In this document: positions 1 through 9,637 of the stretch, in pieces
Position numbering within the stretch: position 1 is the first letter of the stretch
How the letters are laid out: every line of letters begins with the position of its first letter
Assembly: GCF_002901705.1 (NCBI RefSeq)
Contig: NZ_PPPV01000016.1
Location: 474,373-538,372 of the forward strand
From: Staphylococcus lugdunensis
Lineage (GTDB): Bacteria > Bacillota > Bacilli > Staphylococcales > Staphylococcaceae
Direction of reading: 5' to 3'
DNA: 64,000 nt
The notes under the pieces: generated by a model
What the model was told of the DNA's origin: nothing
Databases searched by the model: none
Seen by the model: the letters and a program-made list of their open reading frames with translations, nothing else
Made by a program: the position numbers and the translations under genes

Positions 1-104
1 AGGATTGAAAAAGCTTGATATAAGCGTATTTTCAATCCAGTCAACTACTGCCAATATTTCGTTCATAGCCTAAAACATAATGATGTTCTAGGCTCTTATT
101 TTAT
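1..104. repeat. Copy of dispersed three-hairpin intergenic repeat (truncated by window edge)
   Basis: This stretch matches part of a roughly 150-bp element found five more times in the window (near 17.5, 22.0, 29.6, 35.7 and 39.0 kb). It carries the paired arms around ATTGAAAA...TTTTCAAT, the text CAGTCAACTACTGCCAA, and the small palindromic arm CCTAAAACATAATGATGTT. The outer arm with the EcoRI-like palindrome lies outside the window. It lies downstream of the gene ending at 241, so it may act as a transcription terminator region or as a repetitive element. Identity by eye is strong; function is inferred. Confidence 0.75.
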
Positions 105-119
105 ATTCAATACTCTGAA

Positions 120-232
120 ATGTATGACTTTGCGTTCCTAGGGTGCTATCTCAGTCACCCCTAACTTGCGTTGCTAGTTGAACTGCGCTTCGCATTCCTT
201 TCTGTTGAGGCCCCGCCTTTTGCGCTTATAAT
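120..232. repeat. STAR-like GC-rich intergenic sequence
   Basis: Between the hairpin repeat and the gene ending at 241 there is an unusually GC-rich patch containing TCTGTTGAGGCCCC at 201-214. This agrees with the remembered core of the Staphylococcus aureus repeat (STAR), T-N-TGTTG-N-GGCCC. Only one core is present here. No gene is seen in 1-240. Confidence 0.5.
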
Positions 233-240
233 CTACATTA

Positions 241-2082
241 TTACAACGCTTTAATTAACAATACTTGTTTAACAAGTTCACTAAAATAGTCTTTGTAATA
301 TTGTGATTCGTAATGTGAATAGGAGAAACCAAAAGGATGATTTTTATCTGCATGATACTGCTTTCCTGTTAAATCAATTACTTTGACTTGTGGATAATGT
401 TGAAGCAATAAATTGTCTAAATTCTCCCATATTTCATTCGCTTTTTTAATTTGTTGTATCGTAGAAAATGTTTTGAGCTGTCCTTCTTCACTATACTTTT
501 CCGCTAATCGACCTCTATTTAAAATAATATGACTTTCAGGAATGATGTTAGTTATATGATGCATAAATTTATGTAACTCAGCTAACCACTCATTATAATA
601 GTCTGTATCATTGTCAAATTCATGCGCATTCCATTCACTGACATAGTCCCCTAAATTGGGATTATCTTTAATCAAATAATTATAAGTAATCTTGCTACCA
701 TTGTTTAACTTTAATGATGTTAATAAAGCATCAGCATATAAATCAATAACGAGTATTTCAGCACCTGATTGGCGTAGCTCATCATAAAAGGTTTTAGCCA
801 TATCACGTGCAATATGCTCAAATTCATGATGTTGCTTATATTGCTGCATTAATGATGCTGGTGCTGGCACTGCATTTAAAGCATCCAAACGACTATGGAA
901 TTGAGTGAATACACAGTTCATATATTTTTTATAATCTGGATTAAAATAAGGTGATGTATTTAAACCATTGCGCGAAAAACAAGTTCCTAAAACAGCAATT
1001 TTCGGCACTTCATAGGCTTGTGATTGTGTCTTTTCTAAGACATAAAGACTTAAACCTCCTCGCCCATTAATGTAAAACTTAGCATTCATCGTGTTACTCA
1101 GTGTTACATAGCGCGTATCTATCTGTTTATGATTTGTAGGAATAACGAATCGTGCTGTCTCAAAATTTTTACCAATGAGCACATCAAAGTTATCACCGTC
1201 TTTAGTATAAATTTTGTGCAATTGACCTAGATCAATGATGGCACTCTGCTTAATTGTAGGAAATTCAACATACTCGCGATAATGAAATGGATTGCCTTGT
1301 CGCGAACGTAAAGCTAGATAAATATTGTCATGAGCCAATTCCCTATCACAAGTCAGACTATATAATCGTTGGTTGACTGCTTGTATGGATATAGGTAATG
1401 ATGTCACTTGTTGCTGCACATTTCCATATAATAAAAAGTTATCTTTTTGATGATAATCAACAGAATATTGTGCTAACAACGCCTTATTTTGATGAATCCA
1501 ATCCGTTAATTGCACTTTCTCTACATACTGATTTCCACAATCATCTTTTAGTTGTACATAAACACTCCAGCGTTGTTGTCTAATAGCTAGATGTTGCATC
1601 ATTGTTAGCATATCTTCCATGATTATGTGCTTATCTTTAGTTACAAAGTATTTAGCAGTTGGCAACATCGTTCCAGCGACTAATTGCCCTAAATATGTCG
1701 TACATTTGTAATCACTGATTAATTGAAGTTGATTGCCTTGACAGTGAATTGTTACGAGAGTGTCTTTAGCCGTTAAAGTAATATACAACGCTTCTTTATC
1801 AACGTGTATAGTTACAATATAAAGTGGATTAATATCGTCCAAAATAATAGGTTCTCTGGCCTCTACATCAAGTGCCATTTTAATTTTCAAACCACTGATG
1901 ATACCCGAACTAAAATGATGCTTCAAATCTAAAGTCACCATGTGATTATTTATTTCAAATGTTAATGGAAATTTTTGTAAAAAAATACCAATGCGATCTT
2001 CAAATTGATACATAATATCGGTTGGTTGTTGTATGTGATGAAAACAGAGCTTTCCCTGTTGTACTGATATAGTCGTCTTCAT
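241..2082 (-). CDS. SGNH-like / DUF6270-like surface polysaccharide protein
   Basis: A 613-residue protein with no signal peptide or membrane segment. The N-terminal 340 residues are beta-rich and unrecognised. From about residue 360 a second domain begins with the block AVLGTCFSRN, followed by ILVIDLYAD, IILNRGRLAEKY and, near the end, a DxxHPFG-like segment; this layout resembles the DUF6270 family of SGNH-like proteins often encoded in capsule or teichoic acid clusters. It is the last gene of a four-gene operon: the start lies 10 bp after the TagF-like gene and has a good GAGG ribosome site. A role in making or modifying a cell-surface glycopolymer is inferred from neighbours and from the domain; the reaction is unknown. 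Confidence 0.75.
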   Translation of the reverse strand: MKTTISVQQGKLCFHHIQQPTDIMYQFEDRIGIFLQKFPLTFEINNHMVTLDLKHHFSSGIISGLKIKMALDVEAREPIILDDINPLYIVTIHVDKEALYITLTAKDTLVTIHCQGNQLQLISDYKCTTYLGQLVAGTMLPTAKYFVTKDKHIIMEDMLTMMQHLAIRQQRWSVYVQLKDDCGNQYVEKVQLTDWIHQNKALLAQYSVDYHQKDNFLLYGNVQQQVTSLPISIQAVNQRLYSLTCDRELAHDNIYLALRSRQGNPFHYREYVEFPTIKQSAIIDLGQLHKIYTKDGDNFDVLIGKNFETARFVIPTNHKQIDTRYVTLSNTMNAKFYINGRGGLSLYVLEKTQSQAYEVPKIAVLGTCFSRNGLNTSPYFNPDYKKYMNCVFTQFHSRLDALNAVPAPASLMQQYKQHHEFEHIARDMAKTFYDELRQSGAEILVIDLYADALLTSLKLNNGSKITYNYLIKDNPNLGDYVSEWNAHEFDNDTDYYNEWLAELHKFMHHITNIIPESHIILNRGRLAEKYSEEGQLKTFSTIQQIKKANEIWENLDNLLLQHYPQVKVIDLTGKQYHADKNHPFGFSYSHYESQYYKDYFSELVKQVLLIKAL

Positions 2083-2092
2083 TGCTTTTTCC

Positions 2093-4133
2093 TCACTTCA
2101 ACTGCTTAATAGTGTCAACTAATGTTTGATTAATATGGTGCTTGACTTCAAACAATTTATCGTAAGCTATTTGATATTGTGGTAATAGTTTAAAGTCATT
2201 GGCAGCCAATTTCTGAAGTGCTTCTGTAACTTGTTCAATTGTAGTCACAACTTGACCGATATCTCGATATTGAATCTGTTTAGACGGCACATGATGTGAC
2301 AGATATTTATTATATTGATAAAATATGACATTTTTTTGCTGGAATAAAAAGTCCACCGCTACCGATGAAAAATCAGTAATTAAAAATTTTGATTGTGCGA
2401 TAGCCGTTGGAATTTCGACATCACTCATTGAACAAAATTCAATTTCAGCATGTTCACTCATTAAGTACTTACTATATTTATCAAATTGTGGATGTAATAA
2501 TACCCTTAGCGTTAAGTTATAGCGTTGCAAAAAATCTAATACCGTAGAGTTATTTAGCAATTCTACCATTTTATGATAGTACTCACTGCTTAAAAATTGT
2601 GTCGTTGTCAAATATTGTAATCCACGTTGCCATGTTGGCATAAATAATACTTTTTGACTTTCACTAATTTCCACAGATGTTTCCAATAAATTATCATGTC
2701 TTGCCATACCTGTAATCAATACTTCATGTTCATCGTAACCTAATGTTTCAGTAATAATTTGTTTTTCAAATTGATTATTTGCTGTTATATAGTTCACTAA
2801 ATAATTATTCTTACTTAAATATGGCGATATATTGTGAATAATCATTCCATGCTGAATAGAGATAATTTTCTTTTGTGCAAGTTCTTGTTGATAAATATGT
2901 TTATACAACTGATTATTGTATGGTAACAGCGTTTCTTCGGCTGTAAATGACGTAATATAATTATCCGCAGCAAGCATTAATAACTTATGTTTAATCGAAC
3001 CAAAGTTGATTACTTTTCCTAGGTTTTTCACTTTTGCACGTGCATGCTTAGCATGTTTGTCCAAAATATAATATGCTTTAATTTCACTACATTGTTGCGT
3101 TAAATATTTAAACAAGAAATAAGAATTATCTGATGCGCTGTCTTTACGTTCTGAAATCAGCCATATTGGCTTGTGTATGATCATTTTAAATAAATGTGCA
3201 AAGCATTTTAAACTATATTTTTCTAGATATTTTAGTATTAGCTGTAATTTTATACGTGCATCGCGATATTTTTGTGTCTTTATCCAAGCATCTGAAGTTC
3301 TGAGTTGTTCAAATTCATTATCCCTATTCTGTTCCAAATTTTGATTAACTTGGTACCAATAACGACGACTGCGATATAATGTCAATGCACTCAATGCTTC
3401 ATCAAAGTATCGTTTAAATACTAAACCATAAAATAAATACAACCTTGTTTGTTTACGTTCCCTCAGTTCTTTCAAACCACTAAATTTTTGTGCAATTATC
3501 TTCATTAATTTAAGTTGCTTTTCTTTATCCACGTCTCTTTCAAATACTTGATTATCAATAACAAAGTCTAAAAAGTGAATTAAATCTTTTTTTGAAGCGA
3601 AACCACCTATGATTTGAGCGGTTGATAAAGATTCCAATAAGTCAATCGTTAAATCGATAATATCATGCTTATATACCTTGTTTTGCGTATTTCTTCCAAT
3701 ATAATTTGCCGAAATATACGCTTTTGATGTTATCGTAGCCGTAGCTTGAAAATAGGTCATTAAATCACAATGCTCTTGTGTTTCATCTCTCCGTATTAAA
3801 ATAGTAGCAAACCATTCTCTATAATTGTTATATGTATAAGGCATTTGTTTGAGATATTTTACATCTCTAAGTGTCCACTGTACTGCAGTAGCATCAGATG
3901 ATTGTAATGTTTGAATTGCTTGTTCAAGCTCTACATGATTAAAAGTAAAGTTAGGGTTGGCAAACAAGATATAGTCATAACCTATAGTCATAACCTTTAA
4001 TATCTATATTGATACTTTTTTCATCTGCTATATAAATCGTTTCAACATGTTTAAAAGCCTCACAATGCTTAAGTGCTTTATATTGTTGGACATTCATGTT
4101 CCTTGTTTTAAAGAGTACTAATAATATGTTCAT
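2093..4133 (-). pseudogene. TagF-like CDP-glycerol glycerophosphotransferase, broken by a 13-bp tandem duplication
   Basis: The ATG at 4131-4133 overlaps the stop of the upstream glycosyltransferase gene as ATGA, so this is the true start by translational coupling. The frame stops after 52 codons at 3975-3977. The same protein continues in another frame from 3991 to 2093 (632 codons if started there, with no convincing ribosome site). The break is explained exactly by a 13-bp unit, TATAGTCATAACC, present twice in tandem at 3970-3995. Removing one copy restores one protein of about 675 residues reading KGYDYILFANPN across the join. The C-terminal half carries TagF-type features (ISIQHGM, FMPTWQRG, LITDFSSVAVDFLF) typical of poly(glycerol phosphate) polymerases. 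Family and break are clear; whether the lesion is fixed, reversible or a sequencing fault cannot be told. Confidence 0.88.
3970..3995. repeat. 13-bp perfect tandem duplication inside the TagF-like gene
   Basis: The unit TATAGTCATAACC occurs at 3970-3982 and again at 3983-3995 with no mismatch. Because 13 is not a multiple of three it shifts the reading frame; loss of one unit would restore it. Confidence 0.95.
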
Positions 4134-5254
4134 CGTTGTTTCAATCCTATAGTTCGTTTTATTGTTGTCACTAAACGATGTAATTTGTAACTTTTACTGC
4201 TCTTAAAGCGTTTAATTTCTGCAGCTTTCGCTTCTAATGCGGTTGCACTATAAAAATATCTTCGTCGCGCTTCCAATAATGCTGCATAAGAAATTGCAAG
4301 TTCATATTCGCGCTGTTGTATCAAATGAATAATAGGTAATTCATGACGTAAATATAAATTAAAAATACGTGGTTCATAATGATTTACAATGTCAAAAAGC
4401 TCAGTAAATATTTTTAACTTTTGACTATTATCAATAAGATAAAATTCTTGATCTAAGACTTTCCAAAAGATTGAACGTAGCGCATTAATTTTAAAAAATT
4501 GTAATTGTTCTTTATTATAAAAAGGTTTACAAATATGATATGCGGCAATATCGTTTTCAATGGAGCGCATCACATCTTGATGTGTGATTGATTTATTATC
4601 ACCTGTATCACGATTACGATAGTAATAAATAATTTGTGGCGTGTATGAAAATGATTGTGCCTGGGTATACAGCAATGTATCCACCAATTTATCTTCTCCA
4701 TTACGAAGCCCCTCTACAAACGAAATATGATGTGCATCATAAAATGATTTTCGAATTAATTTCAGTACAACGCCAACTTTCACTTGCGAGAAAAATGGAA
4801 CATCGTCGAGCTTTACATGCTCATACGTCTTATTTAATTTATATTCTTTAAATGTCACATGCTGGAATGTCGATCCATCTTCATTAAAAGACACCATTTT
4901 TCCCATAGCAAAATCATCTTGATCTCCCATTGATGCCAACAATTGTTCATACGCATCCGATGCTAAAATATCATCCGGATCCATAAAGTGAAGAAAATCG
5001 CCAGTTGCTTGAGCCACACCAATATTACGTGGTTTTCCTGGTGCACCATAATTAACAGGACATTGATATAATTTAAAATGGCTAAATTGTTGTTCATAGT
5101 TACGCATTTTAGCAACACTATCATCAGTGGAACAATCATCTATAAGAATGACTTCTATCTTTTCTTGCCCAATACTTTGATGAAGCAACGAGTCTAAACA
5201 TGCTTCAATGTAATCCGACACATTGTATACAGGCAAAATGACTGAAATTAACAT
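4130..5254 (-). CDS. Family 2 glycosyltransferase
   Basis: A 374-residue cytosolic GT-A glycosyltransferase. The N-terminus reads ISVILPVYNVSDYIEACLDS, then VILIDDCSTDDS (nucleotide-sugar binding) and HFMDPDD at about residues 90-96, the DxD metal site. The C-terminal third is helical, ending in a basic tail, which suggests membrane-surface contact. Its start codon overlaps the upstream stop (TAATG) and its stop overlaps the next start (ATGA), so it is tightly coupled in the operon running from 6615 to 241. The sugar donor and acceptor cannot be read from sequence. Confidence 0.88.
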   Translation of the reverse strand: MLISVILPVYNVSDYIEACLDSLLHQSIGQEKIEVILIDDCSTDDSVAKMRNYEQQFSHFKLYQCPVNYGAPGKPRNIGVAQATGDFLHFMDPDDILASDAYEQLLASMGDQDDFAMGKMVSFNEDGSTFQHVTFKEYKLNKTYEHVKLDDVPFFSQVKVGVVLKLIRKSFYDAHHISFVEGLRNGEDKLVDTLLYTQAQSFSYTPQIIYYYRNRDTGDNKSITHQDVMRSIENDIAAYHICKPFYNKEQLQFFKINALRSIFWKVLDQEFYLIDNSQKLKIFTELFDIVNHYEPRIFNLYLRHELPIIHLIQQREYELAISYAALLEARRRYFYSATALEAKAAEIKRFKSSKSYKLHRLVTTIKRTIGLKQR

Positions 5255-6615
5255 TAAGATACCTCCTTATTTCTACGACTTGAAACGCTATAATATTTGA
5301 TTGAATACATTAACTTTTTTAACATGCGCATCCCTAAAGATGGATTATAAATATTCATTTTGACACCACGCTCATTATCAATAATTCTGAAGTAACCACC
5401 TATTAGCAAACGATAGCGTGGCAGTCGAATTTGAAAAGTTTTACGACTAAAATTTTTCACCTTAACACCTAAAATGATTAATGGCTTATCGTGTATTAAC
5501 ATTGCTCGAGCTTTTAACTTGCCATGTGAATCAATATAAATTTGCGTACTATCACTCATATCAAACGCCTCTTGAGACAATGAAAAGTGTAATTCACGAC
5601 TGCCCCAATGATAATGATGCACAATGATATTTATTTTTTTATAATCCTTTTCAGCTGGAAATACCATCCCTTTATGCTGATAAAGGATGTGTTTATAGCA
5701 ATTATCAATTGGTAATGCATCTATCATCTCTATGCTTATGTATTGTAGTAATACTTTTGTTTCTATGTTAAAACGAGTATTGTCTTGAATGTATTTTAAA
5801 TTTAAATAACCCTGGTTATGTTCTAAGATATAGTTCAAATAATGTAACACGACCAAATATTGAATATAAGGTAAAACCCTGCCGTATAAATCGGTAGAGC
5901 GTTGAATTAATTCAAGATAATTTTTAACGATATGAGGCGCATACCTATTTTGATCCTTCCATGAGTTAATACTTAATGACCGGTAATCATCTCTGTTATA
6001 GAAATAATTAACATATTTAATTAAGCCATAAGACTTGACGTCTAATAGAATCGTATTAATAAACTTTGCATCTTCCCAAAAATCAATCGTCTCATCGAAT
6101 GTATACTTATGATGGGTAAACAACGATTTTCGAAAGACCATTCCTCCAATATGATATTGAATATCTTGGTACTGCTGTGTAATATCTACTACATGCCTAC
6201 GTTGTTGAAAACGATAATTTAAATTTTGAGCTGATAATGTATGGCCTTTACGTATTAATATAGGCGCACTTGCTAATTTTATGTACGGATATTTAAGAAA
6301 AAATCGACTGGCTTCTTTGAAAAAATTTGTGCTCACATAATCAGAGTCATCAATAAATGTCACTAATTTTGTCTCAGGACTCATAAGTGACATGCCTAAA
6401 TTTCTAGCTGCACTGACACCTTTATTCGTTTGATTAATAATTTTAATCTGTGCATGATTTTGATAGCCTTTTAAAATTTGTGCCGTCGAATCAGTGCTAC
6501 CATCATTGATAACAATAATTTCATCCTCTTCAAAATACAGACAGCTTAATAGCTTATCTAGTGTATGTGCAATATATTTTTCACTATTGTATGTAGGAAT
6601 GATGATTGAAAACAC
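5254..6615 (-). CDS. Family 2 glycosyltransferase, first gene of the glycopolymer operon
   Basis: A 453-residue protein starting with GTG at 6613-6615, eight bases after a GGAG ribosome site. The N-terminal GT-A domain shows FSIIIPTYNSEKYI, EIIVINDGSTDST and TFIDDSDYV (metal-binding acidic motif near residue 90). Residues after about 330 form a beta-rich C-terminal domain without an obvious family and end in a basic tail. The stop overlaps the next start as TAATG. Position at the head of the operon with a second GT2, a TagF-like polymerase and a DUF6270-like protein points to assembly or decoration of a teichoic-acid-like surface polymer. Confidence 0.88.
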   Translation of the reverse strand: MFSIIIPTYNSEKYIAHTLDKLLSCLYFEEDEIIVINDGSTDSTAQILKGYQNHAQIKIINQTNKGVSAARNLGMSLMSPETKLVTFIDDSDYVSTNFFKEASRFFLKYPYIKLASAPILIRKGHTLSAQNLNYRFQQRRHVVDITQQYQDIQYHIGGMVFRKSLFTHHKYTFDETIDFWEDAKFINTILLDVKSYGLIKYVNYFYNRDDYRSLSINSWKDQNRYAPHIVKNYLELIQRSTDLYGRVLPYIQYLVVLHYLNYILEHNQGYLNLKYIQDNTRFNIETKVLLQYISIEMIDALPIDNCYKHILYQHKGMVFPAEKDYKKINIIVHHYHWGSRELHFSLSQEAFDMSDSTQIYIDSHGKLKARAMLIHDKPLIILGVKVKNFSRKTFQIRLPRYRLLIGGYFRIIDNERGVKMNIYNPSLGMRMLKKLMYSIKYYSVSSRRNKEVS

Positions 6616-6832
6616 TCGTAAGCTCCTTCCGATGCAACAAGGCTATCTATTTATTAACGCGTTTTAAACAAGCTACTAATTAACTACTGTATATTAACAA
6701 AATACATTATGATTATACACCATTTATTAACTAAAATATAACCTATATTTTTTATTTAATAAACACTTGCCTATAATCGTTGTAACTGCCAAGCGAATAC
6801 ACTTTTCAAATATTAAAATTTTAAATCACTGA
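6616..6832 (-). promoter_or_regulatory. Upstream region of the glycopolymer operon
   Basis: This AT-rich gap lies between the terminator of the aminotransferase gene and the first glycosyltransferase gene and must hold the operon promoter. No recognisable operator, riboswitch or small gene was seen. Confidence 0.35.
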
Positions 6833-6833
6833 C

Positions 6834-6860
6834 AAAAAAAGAACCTCCTGAGAGGTCCTA
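6834..6860 (-). terminator. Rho-independent terminator of the aminotransferase gene
   Basis: On the minus strand a stem built from GGACCTC and GAGGTTC with a short TCAG loop is followed by seven T residues, about 65 bp after the stop of the aminotransferase reading frame. Confidence 0.8.
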
Positions 6861-6926
6861 GATTTAAATATATTCATCCTATTTAGCAATATACTTTCGA
6901 AGTTAATTAATGCGCGTACACCTTTA

Positions 6927-8263
6927 TTACCAGCCTTGACCATCGATATCTAATGTATCTAATTGCCCATCTTGTAAACCTTGTAACGCCTGTTCTAACG
7001 TTGCTAGTGCTTCATCTAATTGCTCATAGGTAATGACTAATGGTGGTTGAAACCTCAATACATTACCTGCAACGGCAATAATGACAACACCATGTTCAAA
7101 ACAATAATTACATATTTTTAAAGCTGCTTCTGGATCTCTTGTCTTATTTTGCTTATTTGACACAATATCAATGCCTATAGAAAGCCCGATGCCTCGAACA
7201 TCACCAACATACTCATAACGTGAAGTCCATTGTTCCATACGTTGGCGTACATAGCGCCCTTTATTGACACTTGCTGATAATAAGTCGTCTTCTTCAAGCA
7301 TTTCAATTGTTGCGAGTGCTGCCTCACAACTTACCGGACTAGCCCCAGTAGTAAATAAATGGCTGGTGCTTCCAAGCTATCAATAATTTCTTTACGTGCC
7401 ACTAACGCAGACATTGGTAGGCCTCCAGCTAATGACTTTCCAAATGTAATCATATCTGGTATAAAATTAAAGTGTTCCACCGAACTCCAAGTGCCTGTTC
7501 GACCTAATCCTTGCTGAATGTCATCAACAGCAATTAAAATTCCGTGTTCTCGACATAAAGCTGCTAATGCCTCAAAATAGCCTGCGACTGGCTCAAGTAA
7601 TCCACCATCACCTTGTATCGTTTCAACAACAATACATGCCACTTCGTCTGCGGGTACGTATTTCGCAAACATTTCCTTTAGAGGTGCTAAATATTCAGCA
7701 ACTGTATTTGCAGTTGGCTGTTCAAACATTCCTCTATAGTTATCAGGAAAAGGTATGTGATAAAAGCCATTTAGTAATGGTCCATAATGTTTGCGCATAT
7801 TTAAACTAATCGCGGACATAGATAATGAGCCAAATGTTGATCCATGATAAGCGTTAGTAAAGCTAATAATATAAGGACGTCCCGTGTAAGCACGTGCAAA
7901 TTTAATGACACCATCATTAGCATCAGATCCACTTAAACCAAAGGTTACCCTTTTTTCAAAGTTGCCAGGCGCAATCTCGCACAACTTTTTAGATAATTTA
8001 ACCGCCGATTCATGATACATATATGCGGGTGTATAGTGAATGAACTTATCTACCTGCGCTTTTATAGCATCGGATACTTTTTTAGGTGCATGACCAACAT
8101 TTTGCGAACTGGCACTCGATAATAAATCAATATATAATTTACCGTCAACATCGACAAGCGTTGCACCATAACCATGATCTATCACGAGCGGATAGTATTT
8201 GATACGTCCTGATTTTGCAAAATATTTCCCATCTTCTTCAATAAGTTGCGCTGCTTTACTCAT
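6927..8263 (-). pseudogene. Class III PLP aminotransferase, frameshifted
   Basis: The likely start is the ATG at 8263 (MSKAAQLIEEDGKYFAKSG), which has a strong GGAGG site; upstream in-frame codons lack one. The first part has class III features: GYGATLVDVDGK, SGSDANDG, NAYHGST, and the PLP lysine in TFGKSLAGG. The frame is lost near 7360-7364 and runs to a stop at 7331. The missing continuation, HLFTTGASPVSCEAALATIE, is intact in the next frame and joins the reading frame that ends at 6927. One lost base (GCCCAT to GCCAT on the coding strand) explains the shift. The family includes 4-aminobutyrate and related omega-amino acid aminotransferases. A sequencing fault is possible. Confidence 0.88.
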
Positions 8264-8380
8264 AGTCAATTCATCCTCCAAATACTGCTGACTTATTCGC
8301 ACAGCAATGTAATACAACCCAATATACAATTAATTATCAGATTTGTAAATATTTTCTGAATAATTAAATTATTAAGTTGT

Positions 8381-8440
8381 TTATTCACGCTTACTATGGA
8401 TATTTAAAATGATTAAAACAACAAGTACTAAAATTAACAT
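8381..8440 (-). pseudogene. Possible remnant of an ABC permease C-terminus
   Basis: A 19-codon reading frame just after metQ reads as one hydrophobic helix followed by HSKRE and a stop. The preceding codons also read sensibly as AAIQH, so it may be the tail end of a lost MetP-type permease that once followed metQ. It has no good ribosome site. The call is speculative; it may be chance. Confidence 0.25.
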
Positions 8441-8471
8441 ATGTTGTATCGCAGCACGCTATTATGTCACT

Positions 8472-9287
8472 TTAATTTTCATATGGAATCACGTCGTCAC
8501 CATATTGTTTTTTAATATATGCTTTAATTTCTTTTGATTGTAAAACTTTTAATAATTCTTGGAATTTTTTATCTTTTTTATGTCCTTCTTGTACTGCAAT
8601 AATATTAGCAAAAGGTGATGATTTTCCTTCAAATGCAATCGCATCTTTAGATGGTTTTAAACCATTATCAATTGCGTAATTTGAGTTCATGATAACTGCT
8701 GCACCTTCACTGTTATTATATGTTTTAGGTAAAAATTCAGCGCCTTGTTGATTATTGAATTTCAAATGCTTTTTATTTTCAGCAATATCTTCAAACTTCG
8801 CATCTTCAATTTTCACTCCTTTTTTCAACTTAATTAAGCCTTCGTTAACAAAAAATGATAAAAAGCGTCCTTCTTCTGCTGGATTATTTGAAACATAAAT
8901 GGTTGAACCATCTGGTATGTCTTTAATATGTTTATATTTTTTACTATATACGCCCATTGGAGTTGTAAAGACTTTGCCTACTTCTTCAATCTTATAGCCA
9001 TGACTTTTTCGTTCTGCCTTTAAATAAGGTACATGTTGGAAGAAATTGGCATCTACATCACCTTTATCTAATAATTTGTTTGGTACTTTATAGTCATTAA
9101 CAATCTTAACTTTTAAATCATAGCCTTTTTTCTTCATTGCTTCTTGTGCATGTTTTAACACATCTCCATGTGGTGCTGGTGTTGCTGCAACGGTAATAGT
9201 CTTGCTCGCTTCTTTATTGTCTTTGCCACACGCTGATAAAGCTAGAGTAATAATTAACACACTAATCATGATGACCCATTTTTTCAA
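8472..9287 (-). CDS. metQ: MetQ-family (NlpA) substrate-binding lipoprotein
   Basis: A membrane-anchored lipoprotein of about 271 residues that would capture methionine (or a related amino acid) for an ABC importer. I place the start at TTG 9285-9287, seven bases after a GGTGAGG site, giving a short basic N-terminus, a hydrophobic stretch and the lipobox LSAC. The mature part shows the NlpA family blocks TPAPHGDVL, DANFFQHVPYL, NNPAEEGRFL and NNSEGAAVIMNSNYA. Expression is controlled by a SAM-I riboswitch directly upstream, which supports methionine as substrate. Unusually no MetN ATPase or intact MetP permease gene adjoins it, so it would have to work with partners encoded elsewhere. Confidence 0.9.
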   Translation of the reverse strand: MKKWVIMISVLIITLALSACGKDNKEASKTITVAATPAPHGDVLKHAQEAMKKKGYDLKVKIVNDYKVPNKLLDKGDVDANFFQHVPYLKAERKSHGYKIEEVGKVFTTPMGVYSKKYKHIKDIPDGSTIYVSNNPAEEGRFLSFFVNEGLIKLKKGVKIEDAKFEDIAENKKHLKFNNQQGAEFLPKTYNNSEGAAVIMNSNYAIDNGLKPSKDAIAFEGKSSPFANIIAVQEGHKKDKKFQELLKVLQSKEIKAYIKKQYGDDVIPYEN

Positions 9288-9349
9288 TTGTATCCTCACC
9301 TTTCTAATTGCTACTTCAATAAAGATGAAAACAGTCGAATTCAAGACAT

Positions 9350-9379
9350 AAAAAATACTTTCTCAAATTAAGAGAAAGT
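9350..9379 (-). terminator. metQ: Riboswitch-controlled intrinsic terminator before metQ
   Basis: On the minus strand ACTTTCTC and GAGAAAGT pair around the loop TTAATTT and are followed by a T run. The upstream arm can instead pair with AGAGAAAGT next to the 3' side of riboswitch helix P1, giving the antiterminator; this is the standard SAM-I off switch. Confidence 0.85.
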
Positions 9380-9390
9380 ACGCACACTTT

Positions 9391-9497
9391 CTCTCATCTC
9401 TTAAAGTACTTTAAACTTTATGTGACTTGGCACCATGTCATTCACTGACGGTTGCCGGGCTTCATAGGGCACATCCCTCCACCACTCTTGATAAGAG
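9391..9497 (-). promoter_or_regulatory. SAM-I (S-box) riboswitch aptamer
   Basis: Read on the minus strand the segment contains CTCTTATCAAGAGTGGTGGA, then GGGATGTGCCCT, GAAGCCCGGCAACC and GGTGCCAA, the hallmark blocks of the S-box aptamer. Helix P1 closes between CTCTTATC (9497-9490) and GATGAGAG (9398-9391) with one wobble pair. It precedes metQ on the same strand, so high S-adenosylmethionine would terminate transcription. Confidence 0.96.
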
Positions 9498-9637
9498 TCT
9501 TCTTACTTTTATTGAATTAAATTTATCCTATCACTATGCAAAGAGAACGTCAATTAGATTTTTGAATTTTCTGACTAATAATTGTTTTTTACACTTAGGG
9601 GAAAAGATAACTAAATCGTTTTAAGGAGGAATGCCTA

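Noticed and set aside
3970..3995. Programmed ribosomal frameshift in the TagF-like gene
   Set aside because: No slippery heptamer is present and the exact 13-bp duplication explains the frame loss better.
9427..9624. Plus-strand open frame of 65 codons between metQ and the small membrane protein gene
   Set aside because: It is the antisense of the SAM riboswitch; no ribosome site and no protein-like composition.
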